Source: CAYXFZ01 sp964464385 (GTDB lineage Bacteria; Planctomycetota; UBA1135). From it: a stretch of DNA of 14,001 nt. Within the stretch, counting starts at the first letter, position 1. The number at the start of each line of letters is the position of its first letter. Under the pieces are notes generated by a model. It had not been told where the DNA came from. It saw nothing but the letters and a program-made list of their open reading frames with translations, and did no database searches. The DNA is taken from positions 1 to 14,001 of the forward strand of contig CAYXFZ010000069.1 of assembly GCA_964464385.1 (NCBI GenBank). Reading direction: 5' to 3'. Position numbers and translations under genes: made by a program. Shown here piece by piece: positions 1 through 7,279 of the stretch.

Positions 1-33
1 CAAGGAACACGGCTCTCCGACCGTTCCGTGCGC
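1..33 (+). repeat. Inverted repeat, left arm (exact partner at 141-173)
   Basis: These 33 bases are the exact reverse complement of 141-173, and the match reaches the first base of the window. It stops at base 34. The copy lies inside the recombinase frame just after GADLR, where the conserved LLGH region should begin, and replaces it with unrelated residues. This looks like a fold-back assembly join or chimera rather than a biological repeat. Confidence 0.9.
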
Positions 34-795
34 AGGTCGGCACCGCGGCGCAACAAGTGGGTGGCAAAAGAATGCCGCAAGGTGTGCGGGGTGCAGGTGC
101 GATGAATTCCGGCGCGATGGAGACAGCGCCCCAAAATCCGGCGCACGGAACGGTCGGAGAGCCGTGTTCCTTGGCGGTTCAAAAACAGCGGACCGCGATC
201 TAGGTTGCGCAAGGACTTGGAAGTTTGGTAGGCCTGGANNNNNNNNNNTTCCTTTGCCGCGCAGGCGCACCAAGCCGCGGCGTAAATCCAAATCAGCTTC
301 GTCCAGGCCGACGGCCTCCGAGGCACGACATCCGGTGGAGTACAGAATTTCCAAGAGGGCGCTGTCACGATTGCCCTCGGGATCATCCTGGTGCGGTGTG
401 GCCAAAAGAGTTTCGACTTCTTCCTCTTCCAAGTAGCGGGGAAGGCGCCGCTGGCGGCGCGGACCGCGCAGAGCGGCGGCAGGATTTCCCGTGACTTGGC
501 CCGTATCCTCCAACCAAGACCCAAAACTGCGCAGGGTGGAAAGGTGTCGGGAAATGCTGCTTGGGGAAAGACCCGTCGAGGCCAAGCCTCCCAGATGCAG
601 GCGAAGGCGGGCCGGGGTCAGTTTGGCCAAGGCAGGGGGATCCCCGTCCTGGGAGAGGAAGCGAAACAGGTCATCCAAATCCTTGGCATAGGCCCGCAGG
701 GTGTGAGGGCTGACCTGCCGAACCTCGCGTAAATGCGCCAGGAACCGATCCCCTCGATCTCGCCAGAGATCCGCGTTTTTCCTTCCGCCGCTCAC
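1..795 (-). CDS. Xer-type tyrosine recombinase (XerC/XerD-like), interrupted by a gap and truncated
   Basis: Site-specific recombinase of the XerC/XerD type, which normally resolves chromosome dimers at dif. A GTG start at 795 gives 182 codons before the N gap. The SAM-like core-binding domain has VSPHTLRAYAKDL near residues 28-40. The catalytic domain has the first catalytic Arg, R157, in STGCRASE. After the gap come QAYQTSKSLRNLD, then TPHTLRHSFATHLLRRGADLR, which holds the second catalytic His and Arg. The family continues with (I/L)Q.LLGH and a YTH nucleophile. Here the frame instead runs into the inverted repeat at 1-33, so the last His/Trp and the Tyr are absent. Relatives have about 16 residues between GKG and QAY, so the gap is longer than 10 bases and must be a multiple of three. 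XerC and XerD cannot be separated from this fragment, and integrase use is not excluded. Confidence 0.88.
   Translation of the reverse strand, partial: MSGGRKNADLWRDRGDRFLAHLREVRQVSPHTLRAYAKDLDDLFRFLSQDGDPPALAKLTPARLRLHLGGLASTGLSPSSISRHLSTLRSFGSWLEDTGQVTGNPAAALRGPRRQRRLPRYLEEEEVETLLATPHQDDPEGNRDSALLEILYSTGCRASEAVGLDEADLDLRRGLVRLRGKGXXXXPGLPNFQVLAQPRSRSAVFEPPRNTALRPFRAPDFGALSPSRRNSSHLHPAHLAAFFCHPLVAPRCRPAHGTVGEPCSL
141..173 (-). repeat. Inverted repeat, right arm (native copy in the recombinase gene)
   Basis: Exact reverse complement of 1-33, with 107 bases between the arms. This arm encodes QGTRLSDRSVR in the recombinase, a normal family segment before the HxLRH motif, so it is the original copy and the left arm is the misplaced one. 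Confidence 0.9.
239..248. other. Assembly gap (10 N) inside the recombinase gene
   Basis: Ten Ns separate the GKG segment of the recombinase from its QAY segment. One base of a codon is left before the gap and two after it, so the true missing length must be a multiple of three if the gene is intact. Family length suggests roughly 40-50 missing bases, so ten is a placeholder. Confidence 0.97.
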
Positions 796-814
796 CCTCG
801 CATAATAGGGATCT
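796..814. promoter_or_regulatory. Possible compact divergent promoter between recombinase and pabB
   Basis: Only 19 bases separate the GTG of the recombinase from the ATG of pabB. Plus strand: CATAAT at 801-806 is a -10-like hexamer, without a good -35. Minus strand: TATTAT (807-802) lies 16 bases after CTGAAA (829-824), matching 5/6 and 4/6 of the sigma-70 consensus. A transcript from either box would begin at or within a few bases of the start codon, so mRNAs would be leaderless or nearly so. This is inference from weak motifs. Confidence 0.3.
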
Positions 815-2206
815 ATGCCCCAGTTTCAGACCCGCATCCTGGAAGAGACCGAAGCTCCGCCCTTGGATCTTCTGTTGGCCCGGTTGCCCCCCCATTGTCG
901 TCCCTTGCTATTGGATGCCTCGGACGGTTCCGGGTCCTCCGTCCTGGTGTGGTCGCCGGACCAAGTCTGCGAGGGGAGCTTGCGTCCAGGTTCCGGGGGC
1001 CGACATGGCTGGCCCTTGGCGGATCGGGATCCCGTGGCCGAAGTGGAGGCCGCGTTTGCTCACGAGACTTGGCACCAAGAGGAGGACTTTCCCTTTCCTT
1101 CCTGTGGTTGGTTTGGTTGGTTTGGCTTTGAGTGCGGCCATGCTTGGGAGGCCTGGCCTTGGGCGGAGGGGGATAGGAATCCATTGCCGGATTGGTCCTT
1201 TGCGCGTTACCGCCGAGCCGCCGTGCGGGACGCCCAAGGTTGGACTCGGTTTTGCTGGGCGGAAGGTGAGGGCGATTCCCCTTCCATGGCCCAAGAGACC
1301 CTGTCCTCTTGGCATGATCTTTTGCAGGCTCCGAATCCACCGGTAAGCCAAGACCCTCCGCTTGTCTTGCAACCACGTTCCAAGCCCGACGATTTTCAAG
1401 CCCAGGTGACCCAGCTTCGTCATGCGATTGCGCAAGGCGAGTTGTTTCAGGCCAACCTTTCCCATGCCTTGCATTCCCCTGCACCATCGTGTCCGCGCTC
1501 TCTCTATCGTTCGGTTCGAGCCCAACAACCCACCCGTTTCAGTGCCTACTGGGAAGACGACCAGGGTCGTTCTCTGCTGAGTTGGTCTCCGGAGTGTTTT
1601 CTGCGCGTGAATTCCCAAGAGATTTGTACCCGACCCATTAAGGGAACCGCTCCCCGGGGACGGGACCCCAGGGAGGATCAACAATGGGCTGCTGCTTTGG
1701 AATCCTCGGACAAAGAGAGGGCCGAACTCACCATGATTGTGGACATGGCGCGCAATGATTTGGGTCGCGTGGCTCGGCCTGGTACGGTTCGCACGCCTTC
1801 GGTAGGGGAGGTGGAGGCCTGGCCAACCCTGCAGCACCGCATTGCCACGGTGCGTGCCCAGCGGGATCCCGCCTTCGGTTTTGCGGATCTGCTGCGCGCT
1901 ACATTTCCGCCCGCTTCGGTGACGGGTGCCCCCAAAGTGCGGGCGCTGCAGGCCATTGTCGAGTTGGAGGGCGAGCCCCGAGGGCCCTACTGCGGTACTT
2001 TGGGGCACTGGTTGCCTGGGGCCGAGCGTGGCGTGTTTTCCGTCCTCATCCGCACCGCCACCGTGGCCCACGATTCCTTGCGAATGCATGTTGGTGCCGG
2101 CATCGTTTGGGATTCGGACCCCAAGAGGGAATGGGAAGAGACTTTGCTCAAGGCCCGGTATTTGGATCCTGAAGTGGTTGGCGTTCCGGTCCTGGCTCCC
2201 TCATGA
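815..2206 (+). CDS. pabB: Aminodeoxychorismate synthase component I (PabB)
   Basis: Chorismate-utilising enzyme that, with a glutamine amidotransferase (PabA), converts chorismate and ammonia to 4-amino-4-deoxychorismate for p-aminobenzoate and folate. It has 463 residues, normal for PabB. The N-terminal half has GWFGWFGFECGHAWE, matching the family's G-Y/F-rich segment. The catalytic half has GELFQANLSHAL, then PIKGTAPRG with K276 at the position of the PabB catalytic lysine; anthranilate synthases have PIAGT here, so PabB is preferred over TrpE. DMARNDLGRVA, PPASVTGAPK and the C-terminal GAGIVWDSDPKREWEET follow. The ATG at 815 has AGGG (807-810) just upstream. The stop overlaps the pabC start by 4 bases. 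No pabA lies in the window. Confidence 0.94.
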   Translation: MPQFQTRILEETEAPPLDLLLARLPPHCRPLLLDASDGSGSSVLVWSPDQVCEGSLRPGSGGRHGWPLADRDPVAEVEAAFAHETWHQEEDFPFPSCGWFGWFGFECGHAWEAWPWAEGDRNPLPDWSFARYRRAAVRDAQGWTRFCWAEGEGDSPSMAQETLSSWHDLLQAPNPPVSQDPPLVLQPRSKPDDFQAQVTQLRHAIAQGELFQANLSHALHSPAPSCPRSLYRSVRAQQPTRFSAYWEDDQGRSLLSWSPECFLRVNSQEICTRPIKGTAPRGRDPREDQQWAAALESSDKERAELTMIVDMARNDLGRVARPGTVRTPSVGEVEAWPTLQHRIATVRAQRDPAFGFADLLRATFPPASVTGAPKVRALQAIVELEGEPRGPYCGTLGHWLPGAERGVFSVLIRTATVAHDSLRMHVGAGIVWDSDPKREWEETLLKARYLDPEVVGVPVLAPS

Positions 2207-2961
2207 GTGGGCCGCCGCCGGATCCCCTTGCGACGCACACGCGGAAGGGGATTTTTGAGACCTTTGTCTCCCACGACGGCGCCCTGCCCGCACGCCTGGA
2301 ATATCACTGCCAAAGGGTCGAGCACGGCCTGCGCCTCTTGGATCTTCCTGCCTGCGAATTTCGAGCGGTCTTGGAAGCATTCTTGCCGAGCTTGGGTCCA
2401 GGGGATTGGCGGGTGCGTTGGACTTGGACGGAGAACTCAAGCCAGTCCAATTTTGAGGTTCAGGCGCTCGTTCCTGCGCCGGCGGAAGTGATTCTTGCCC
2501 CAGGACCCCAATTGTGCCGGTCCAACCATCCCCTTGCGGCAGCCAAGTCCATTGCTCGGGATGTCCGCGAGGAGGCCCACACCGAGGCCCTTTCTCAAGG
2601 CGCTTGGGATGCTGTGGTGAGCAATGAAACGGGTGCTTGGGTGGAAACGACGCGAGCCAATTTTTTTCTTTTGCGAGGACGCCAACTGTGGACTCCGGGT
2701 GCTCGCAGTGGCCTCCATGCGGGAACGACGCGAGCCGCTCTCCTGGAAGGCGCCGTGGCGAATGGGTGGGAGGTTGTTGAGGCGTCCCTTCCGCCCGAGG
2801 TTTGGCAGAAAGCAGAAGAATGGGTGGTCTGCAATGCCGTCGTTGGGGTAGTACCCGTAGGCCGTTTGCTGGGTTCTTCCAGGGAGTGGCCTGGACGCCA
2901 CGGGAATGGTGCCCGTTCCTTGGCTGTCCTGCTCGCCGAGGGGAAGGATTCCGTATCCTAA
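2203..2961 (+). CDS. pabC: Aminodeoxychorismate lyase-like PLP enzyme (PabC; fold-type IV aminotransferase family)
   Basis: PLP-dependent lyase expected to release pyruvate from aminodeoxychorismate, giving p-aminobenzoate, the step after PabB. It has 252 residues, slightly short for the family. The likely Schiff-base lysine is K115 (AAAKSIARD). VVSNETGAWVETTRANFFLL follows, with E148 33 residues on, the spacing seen in E. coli PabC. Next come TPGARSGLHAGTTRAALL, the cofactor phosphate-binding part, and WVVCNAVVGVVPV near the end. The ATG overlaps the pabB stop as ATGA, indicating translational coupling. Branched-chain or D-amino-acid aminotransferases share this fold, but the pabB overlap strongly favours ADC lyase. 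Confidence 0.88.
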   Translation: MSGPPPDPLATHTRKGIFETFVSHDGALPARLEYHCQRVEHGLRLLDLPACEFRAVLEAFLPSLGPGDWRVRWTWTENSSQSNFEVQALVPAPAEVILAPGPQLCRSNHPLAAAKSIARDVREEAHTEALSQGAWDAVVSNETGAWVETTRANFFLLRGRQLWTPGARSGLHAGTTRAALLEGAVANGWEVVEASLPPEVWQKAEEWVVCNAVVGVVPVGRLLGSSREWPGRHGNGARSLAVLLAEGKDSVS

Positions 2962-2990
2962 AGCGTCCCAAAAACTACTCTCCTCGTCCC

Positions 2991-3815
2991 GTGACTCGCC
3001 TTCTTCTGTTGCTCTTCCTTCTTTCTGCGGCCCCGGCCGGAGCGGCTCAGGATCCAGAAACCGACACCTTGCTGGAAGAGAAAATCCAGATTTATCGGAA
3101 GATGGTCAAGAGTCGGGATCAAGAAGGGGCCTTGATCGCTCACCTGGACGGTTTCGTCACGATTTATGTTCGCGACGAAAAGCGGGTTGAAGAAATTGAC
3201 GAAATCCTGGAAACGGATCCGGACAACAAACGCGAGTTGGGAAAGGAAAAGAAGGGGCTTCGGAAAAGACAAAAGTTGGTTGCGGACAATGTTTATTATG
3301 TTTTTCGCCGCAAGCAAATGACCGAGGCGCATATGCGTTTGTGGCGTGGGGCCATCGCTGCCTTTGGCCAAATGCCCGAGCACGGTGCCGATCTCTTGTG
3401 GGCTATTTTTCAGGACAAGCGTTTCAATCGCGAGATTGAAATTCGGGCCCAATGTGTTCGACAGGTCGGCTATACCCGAGACTTGACTCAAGGAGAGGAA
3501 CTTTTGGATCTGTTGGATGACAAGGACGAACTCGTGGCCGCTGCCGCCGGGGATGCCCTCTCCCAATTTCGCAATGCTCCGGGTGGCTTCCGCAAAGAGG
3601 CCACGAAATCCTTGGTGAAAATGTTGGAGTCCAATGCGAACTCCGCCTCCACCAAAGATGCGTCAACGACTGATATCCGTCGTTTCCGTACGGTGAAGGA
3701 TCCGTTTCTTCGTGCCCTTACGACCTTTACGGGTCAATCTTTCCGCAAACCCCTGGACTGGACCCGTTGGTGGAACAAAAACAAGAACGATCGTTCTCTC
3801 TGGAAGGATTCCTGA
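2991..3815 (+). CDS. Secreted HEAT-like repeat protein of unknown function
   Basis: Not recognised as a named protein. From the GTG at 2991 it has 274 residues. It begins with a clear signal peptide (MTRLLLLLFLLSAAPAGA, likely cleaved near AGAA-QD), so it is exported. Residues about 25-110 are charged and probably alpha-helical. Residues about 115-215 resemble HEAT-type helical pairs (for example EIRAQCVRQVGYTRDL and ELVAAAAGDALSQF). The tail has TGQSF (247-251) followed by WTRWWNKNK, a TGQxF...WxxWW signature I associate with planctomycete HEAT proteins. The frame stays open upstream into pabC, but the signal peptide fixes GTG as the likely start. No Shine-Dalgarno site is visible. It lies 29 bases after pabC, so co-transcription is plausible. 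Confidence 0.75.
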   Translation: MTRLLLLLFLLSAAPAGAAQDPETDTLLEEKIQIYRKMVKSRDQEGALIAHLDGFVTIYVRDEKRVEEIDEILETDPDNKRELGKEKKGLRKRQKLVADNVYYVFRRKQMTEAHMRLWRGAIAAFGQMPEHGADLLWAIFQDKRFNREIEIRAQCVRQVGYTRDLTQGEELLDLLDDKDELVAAAAGDALSQFRNAPGGFRKEATKSLVKMLESNANSASTKDASTTDIRRFRTVKDPFLRALTTFTGQSFRKPLDWTRWWNKNKNDRSLWKDS

Positions 3816-3819
3816 TCCT

Positions 3820-3829
3820 NNNNNNNNNN
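3820..3829. other. Assembly gap (10 N) between HEAT-like protein and putative lipoprotein
   Basis: Ten Ns lie five bases after the TGA of the HEAT-like gene. The 13-mer GGAAGGATTCCTG occurs on both sides (3802-3814 and 3862-3874), which may have broken the assembly. The real distance is unknown, so the start of the next gene or a promoter could be hidden here. Confidence 0.97.
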
Positions 3830-3850
3830 AACCGGGGCACAAGGGCCCGT

Positions 3851-4432
3851 GTGACGTTGGGGGAAGGATTCCTGCGCCTCATCCTCATGGGGGGAGTGGC
3901 TTGCAACGATGGAGATCATCAATCCGCCCCTCCTCTTGCCACAGAAGAGACGACAGCATGGGTTTCTTTGCAAGATGACTTTCGGGTGATTCTGGAACCC
4001 CTGCCGGCGCCGGCCTTGGCCCAACGCTCCTTTGTCTCGGAGGAAACCATGTTGCAAGACGTCCTGGGCCTGGAGGAAACTACTCTTGTGCGCTTGCATC
4101 TTCTCGGCCAATCGGAGTCCCTGCAAAAGTCCGGACAAATTTTTTGCCAAGGGGCCGTCCTGGCGCAGCCCTTGGGTGATCCCCCCACGAGTTTGGACCC
4201 GCGCGCTCGAAATTTATGGATCGGCTTGGGGTTAGGTGGGGGTGTTGCTCCCTTGGGCGTTGGCATGCAGCACCGCACTTTCCTTTTGCGACTCCTTGCT
4301 CCTCCCTCGGGTCGGCCGCTCCATTGGCAGGGCAATGGCCTCTCTATTCCCTTGGAATCCCGCAGTTGGAGCGGGGCCGAAAGGCGCCTGCAATTGACTC
4401 TTCCTGCCACCCCGGACGTTCTGCATGGCTGA
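3851..4432 (+). CDS. Putative lipoprotein, unknown function
   Basis: Not recognised. From the GTG at 3851 (AAGGG at 3841-3845, five bases upstream) it has 193 residues. The N-terminus FLRLILMGGVAC followed by ND resembles a lipoprotein signal with Cys18 as the lipidated residue, although the hydrophobic stretch is short and Gly at -3 is not ideal. The frame is open back to the gap, so an earlier start with a more basic n-region (RGTRAR) is possible. The rest is acidic, then Gly/Leu/Pro-rich with likely beta strands (IGLGLGGGVAPLGVGM, FLLRLLAPPSGRP). No catalytic motif is seen. Its end overlaps the next gene by 8 bases (ATGGCTGA), so the two products probably act together, likely in the envelope. 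Confidence 0.55.
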   Translation: MTLGEGFLRLILMGGVACNDGDHQSAPPLATEETTAWVSLQDDFRVILEPLPAPALAQRSFVSEETMLQDVLGLEETTLVRLHLLGQSESLQKSGQIFCQGAVLAQPLGDPPTSLDPRARNLWIGLGLGGGVAPLGVGMQHRTFLLRLLAPPSGRPLHWQGNGLSIPLESRSWSGAERRLQLTLPATPDVLHG

Positions 4433-5768
4433 CCTCTCCAAGGATTCTTCGAGCGATCCCGAGCGGCCGGATTCCTTGCCGGCGGAGCAGGTCGATCCTA
4501 CGGATGCGGGCTCCATGCTTCGGTTGCGCGATGTTCAGGCACTCAATCGCGCTTTTCACCACTTGGCGGAAGTCCAGGATTCCCTCTTGCGTCATCTTCA
4601 AGATGGCGAGGGCCGTCACCGGCGCACTGTTCGCTCGCGCACCTTCCTCACCGTATCCTTGGGTTTTGTCGCCTTGGCCTTGGTCTTTTTTACTTGGCAG
4701 ATTCAGCAAGGCGGTTTATTCGCCACCCCGGAAATCCATGTTGACGGGGCACCCGCGCCCGACATTCAAGTCACCAGCCCGGAGATTCATTTGCCGGCCG
4801 CTCAAATCACGGTGGAGGGTAGCGGCAACGAAGTGGCTGTGATTGCTCTGACGGAGGAACTGGCCGACCTTCGCCAGCGGAGTTCTGAGGATCGTGCTCG
4901 TCTTGCTGATTTGACGACCTTGCTGGTGGCCCGGGAAGAGGCACAAATGGAGTTTCTCAATCAAATCGGTCGGCCTTCCGAGACTGGGTCGGCTCTTCCG
5001 GTCCCGGAGCCCATTGAAGCGGTAGCCATCAGCACGGAAACCAATCTAGCTCCACCCGAGGCGGGGGCCGATCTTTGGTTGCGCACCTTGAATGGTCTAT
5101 TGGCCGTGGACGGATACGGGCACTTGGAATTTCGGTCTGCGCGTCGGGTGCCAGGAAAGCCCTTGCTCACGGATGTGCTGCTCTTGCAGCGCCGAACCGA
5201 CGGATCGCCAGCCCAGTCCATTCGGGCCGACAGGGCCGAGTTTGAGTTGCATCGCATGACTCGGACCTTGGTTTTCCGCCTCTTTGGTGGACATCGTTCC
5301 GGGAGCGGATCTCGCATTTCCTTGCCCGAGGATGGGATTCGTTTTGATCTCGCCAGGATTCGGGCCGACGTTTGGTTGGAACATTTTCCTGCTCTGTTCG
5401 ATCTCGCTCCGGCCGATCCCGCTGCCGTGGAACAGGCTCGACTCGGTTTGGAATCCTTGTTGACTCAGCCCCGCCCAAACGGCTATTGGAAAGTTCCCGT
5501 CCTGCGATCCTTGGACGGAAGCATCTTGCAGATGGTGCAAGTCCAGCGGTTTGATTCGGGGGGACGCTTACTGCGCGTCCTGGAAGCCGACGAATTGGAA
5601 GTATTGATCCATCCCAACGGGGATGTGGAACTTCAATTTCGCGAGGGTGCCATTTTTGAAGGCGGCCAAAGGCGGCCCTTTTTCGAGGATCGATTCCGGG
5701 TTTATCTTCCTCGGGAGGCTCGGGATGCCTGGCTCACCAGTGACATCCCCGTGGTTGAGGTTCGTTGA
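4425..5768 (+). CDS. Membrane-anchored coiled-coil protein of unknown function
   Basis: Not recognised; 447 residues. It has an acidic, disordered N-terminal tail (1-30), a helical cytoplasmic segment (31-70) ending in basic residues (RHRRTVRSR), one transmembrane helix at about 73-93 (FLTVSLGFVALALVFFTW), then short beta-type repeats (PEIHV, PDIQV, PEIHL, QITV; 102-130). A likely coiled coil spans 140-180, followed by a Pro-rich linker. A large domain at 212-447 contains LWLRTLNGLLAVDGYGHLEF and SIRADRAEFELHRMTRTLVF. The basic flank on the inner side suggests a cytoplasmic N-terminus and an extracytoplasmic C-terminus. The ATG overlaps the putative lipoprotein gene by 8 bases, and its TGA abuts the xseA ATG. 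An envelope-scaffold role is inference only. Confidence 0.75.
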   Translation: MADLSKDSSSDPERPDSLPAEQVDPTDAGSMLRLRDVQALNRAFHHLAEVQDSLLRHLQDGEGRHRRTVRSRTFLTVSLGFVALALVFFTWQIQQGGLFATPEIHVDGAPAPDIQVTSPEIHLPAAQITVEGSGNEVAVIALTEELADLRQRSSEDRARLADLTTLLVAREEAQMEFLNQIGRPSETGSALPVPEPIEAVAISTETNLAPPEAGADLWLRTLNGLLAVDGYGHLEFRSARRVPGKPLLTDVLLLQRRTDGSPAQSIRADRAEFELHRMTRTLVFRLFGGHRSGSGSRISLPEDGIRFDLARIRADVWLEHFPALFDLAPADPAAVEQARLGLESLLTQPRPNGYWKVPVLRSLDGSILQMVQVQRFDSGGRLLRVLEADELEVLIHPNGDVELQFREGAIFEGGQRRPFFEDRFRVYLPREARDAWLTSDIPVVEVR

Positions 5769-6998
5769 ATGGAGTCGAACCGGCAAGGGGTGCTGAGTGT
5801 GGGCGCCGCGATCGCCCTAGCCCAAGATCGTTTGGATGAGTTGGGTCCCTTGGTGATTGCCGGCGAAATTTTTGACTACCGGGGTGCGCATCCCTCTGGA
5901 CACCATTACTTCAGCCTCCAGGACAAGGAGGCCAAACTGAGTGCCATCCTTTGGCGCGGGAATACTGCTCGAGCTCTTCGCTGTCCCCTGGAAGAAGGCC
6001 GAGCTGTCTTGTTGCACGGCAAATTTGACATCTGGGAAAAAAATGGCCGCTTGTCCTTTCAGGTCTCCCGAGTCGAGGATCGGGGTGAGGGTGATCTGGC
6101 CCGCCGCTTCGAAGCGCTGAAGCAAAGGTTTTTGGCGGAGGGTTTGTTTGATGTGGAGCGTAAGCAGCCTCTGCCGGGACGGCCGCGACGCATCGCCTTG
6201 GTGACCGCCCATCCCTCTGCCGCTTCGGCCGATTTTTTGCAGACCTTGGAGGAGCGCAATTCACCCATTCAGGTCCTCTTGTGTGCTGCTCCGGTGCAAG
6301 GTGAGGCCGCGGCCGTTGCTCTCGCGGAAATCCTGGAGCAATTGCCGCCCTTGCGACTGGATGTTGTCGTGCTTTCTCGAGGTGGGGGGTCCTTGGAAGA
6401 TCTGTGGGCATTCAATGAGGAAGTGTTGGTTCGGGCGGTAGCGAACTGTCCGTTGCCGACCATCAATGCCGTGGGCCACGAGACCGATACCACTCTTTGC
6501 GATTTTGCTGCCGATTTCCGTTGCAAGACGCCCACCGCAGCGGCCGCCCACCTTGCCGAAGGATGGCTTGAAGCGGAGCGTTCTTGCCGCGCCTTGGGCC
6601 AACGGTTGGAATCCTCTGCTCTGCAATTGCTGGAGGGCACGCGCAGTCATTTGCGTTTGATGCACCGCGATCTCCGGGAAAACAGACCGGAGCGTCGTTT
6701 GGAGCGGATGCGGAGCCATTTGCTCCATTTGCAGTCCCAGTTGGCCGAGGCCTGCTCTCGTCGTCTGGAACTTGCGCGAGTTCGCTTGGTTGCTCTGGAA
6801 GCTCGTTTTCGCGCGGTTTCCCCATTGGGCTTGCTGGACCGAGGCTGGGCTCTAGTGGAAGTACCCGGCCGCGAGGGATATCTACGGGATGCTGAGGATG
6901 TGGCCGCGGGGGATTTCTTGCGGATTCGGCTGGCGCGGGGAAATGTGGGCGCCCGCGTCGAGGAGACTGGCTTGAACGGCCCCTCTGAGGGACAATAG
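5769..6998 (+). CDS. xseA: Exodeoxyribonuclease VII large subunit
   Basis: Catalytic and DNA-binding subunit of exonuclease VII, which degrades single-stranded DNA in both directions in the cytoplasm as a complex with several XseB copies. It has 409 residues, in the normal range. The N-terminal OB-fold carries GPLVIAGEIFDYR and SGHHYFSLQDKEAKLSAILW. The catalytic domain has LVTAHPSAASADFL, VVVLSRGGGSLEDLWAFNEE and NAVGHETDTTLCDFAADFR followed by KTPTAAAAHL, all family hallmarks. A long helical region (about 275-350) binds XseB, and a small C-terminal barrel includes SPLGLLDRGWALV. The ATG directly abuts the preceding TGA, with GAGG at 5757-5760 as a possible ribosome site. xseB follows 17 bases later. 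Confidence 0.97.
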   Translation: MESNRQGVLSVGAAIALAQDRLDELGPLVIAGEIFDYRGAHPSGHHYFSLQDKEAKLSAILWRGNTARALRCPLEEGRAVLLHGKFDIWEKNGRLSFQVSRVEDRGEGDLARRFEALKQRFLAEGLFDVERKQPLPGRPRRIALVTAHPSAASADFLQTLEERNSPIQVLLCAAPVQGEAAAVALAEILEQLPPLRLDVVVLSRGGGSLEDLWAFNEEVLVRAVANCPLPTINAVGHETDTTLCDFAADFRCKTPTAAAAHLAEGWLEAERSCRALGQRLESSALQLLEGTRSHLRLMHRDLRENRPERRLERMRSHLLHLQSQLAEACSRRLELARVRLVALEARFRAVSPLGLLDRGWALVEVPGREGYLRDAEDVAAGDFLRIRLARGNVGARVEETGLNGPSEGQ

Positions 6999-7015
6999 GC
7001 CAACCCTCTCCACCC

Positions 7016-7279
7016 ATGTCTGCTCCCTCCACAGATCCCATCCCGTTCGACCAAGCCATGGCCCAATTGGAGTCCCTCTTGACCGAATTGGACTCTGGGG
7101 ATCTGGGTCTGGAAGCCAGCGTGGAGAAGTATGCGGAGGGGGTGGAACTCATGAAAAAATTGCAGGATTCCTTTGGGATAACCGAGGAACGGGTGCAGAC
7201 ATTGACCGATGCCCTACGGCAAAGTCTTGCGGATCTTGAAGAAGGCGCGGAGGAGGATGACGACGACCACCCCGACTGA
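7016..7279 (+). CDS. xseB: Exodeoxyribonuclease VII small subunit
   Basis: Small helical subunit that coats the long helix of XseA and is needed for exonuclease VII activity. It has 87 residues, typical. The signature PFDQAMAQLESLLTELDSGDLGLEASVEKYAEGVELMK is visible in pieces: FDQAMAQLESLLTELDSGDL, then LEASVEKYAEGVELMK. A second helix ends in LRQSLADLEEG, and the tail is very acidic (EEDDDDHPD). No clear Shine-Dalgarno site precedes the ATG. The 3' end overlaps the ispA start by 23 bases, so xseA, xseB and ispA are probably co-transcribed. Confidence 0.95.
   Translation: MSAPSTDPIPFDQAMAQLESLLTELDSGDLGLEASVEKYAEGVELMKKLQDSFGITEERVQTLTDALRQSLADLEEGAEEDDDDHPD

Noticed and set aside
1..795. 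Recombinase plus inverted repeat read as an integrative element or attachment site.
   Set aside because: The repeat is an internal piece of the recombinase coding sequence, and no phage, plasmid or tRNA genes are near; an assembly fold-back is simpler.
908..2089. Long minus-strand open frame opposite pabB.
   Set aside because: Low-complexity translation without motifs; the plus-strand PabB motifs are clear.
2661..2667. Run of seven T in pabC as a possible slippage or frameshift site.
   Set aside because: The frame is continuous and encodes the expected NFFLL segment; no alternative frame product makes sense.
2645..2736. Repeated AACGACGCGAGCC in pabC.
   Set aside because: Both copies encode TTRA within normal family motifs; coincidence of similar codons.
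3802..3874. The 13-mer GGAAGGATTCCTG is present on both sides of the second gap, with an 11-base match also at 2942-2952.
   Set aside because: About one or two repeated 13-mers are expected by chance in 14 kb. It may explain the assembly break but shows no sign of a mobile element or attachment site.
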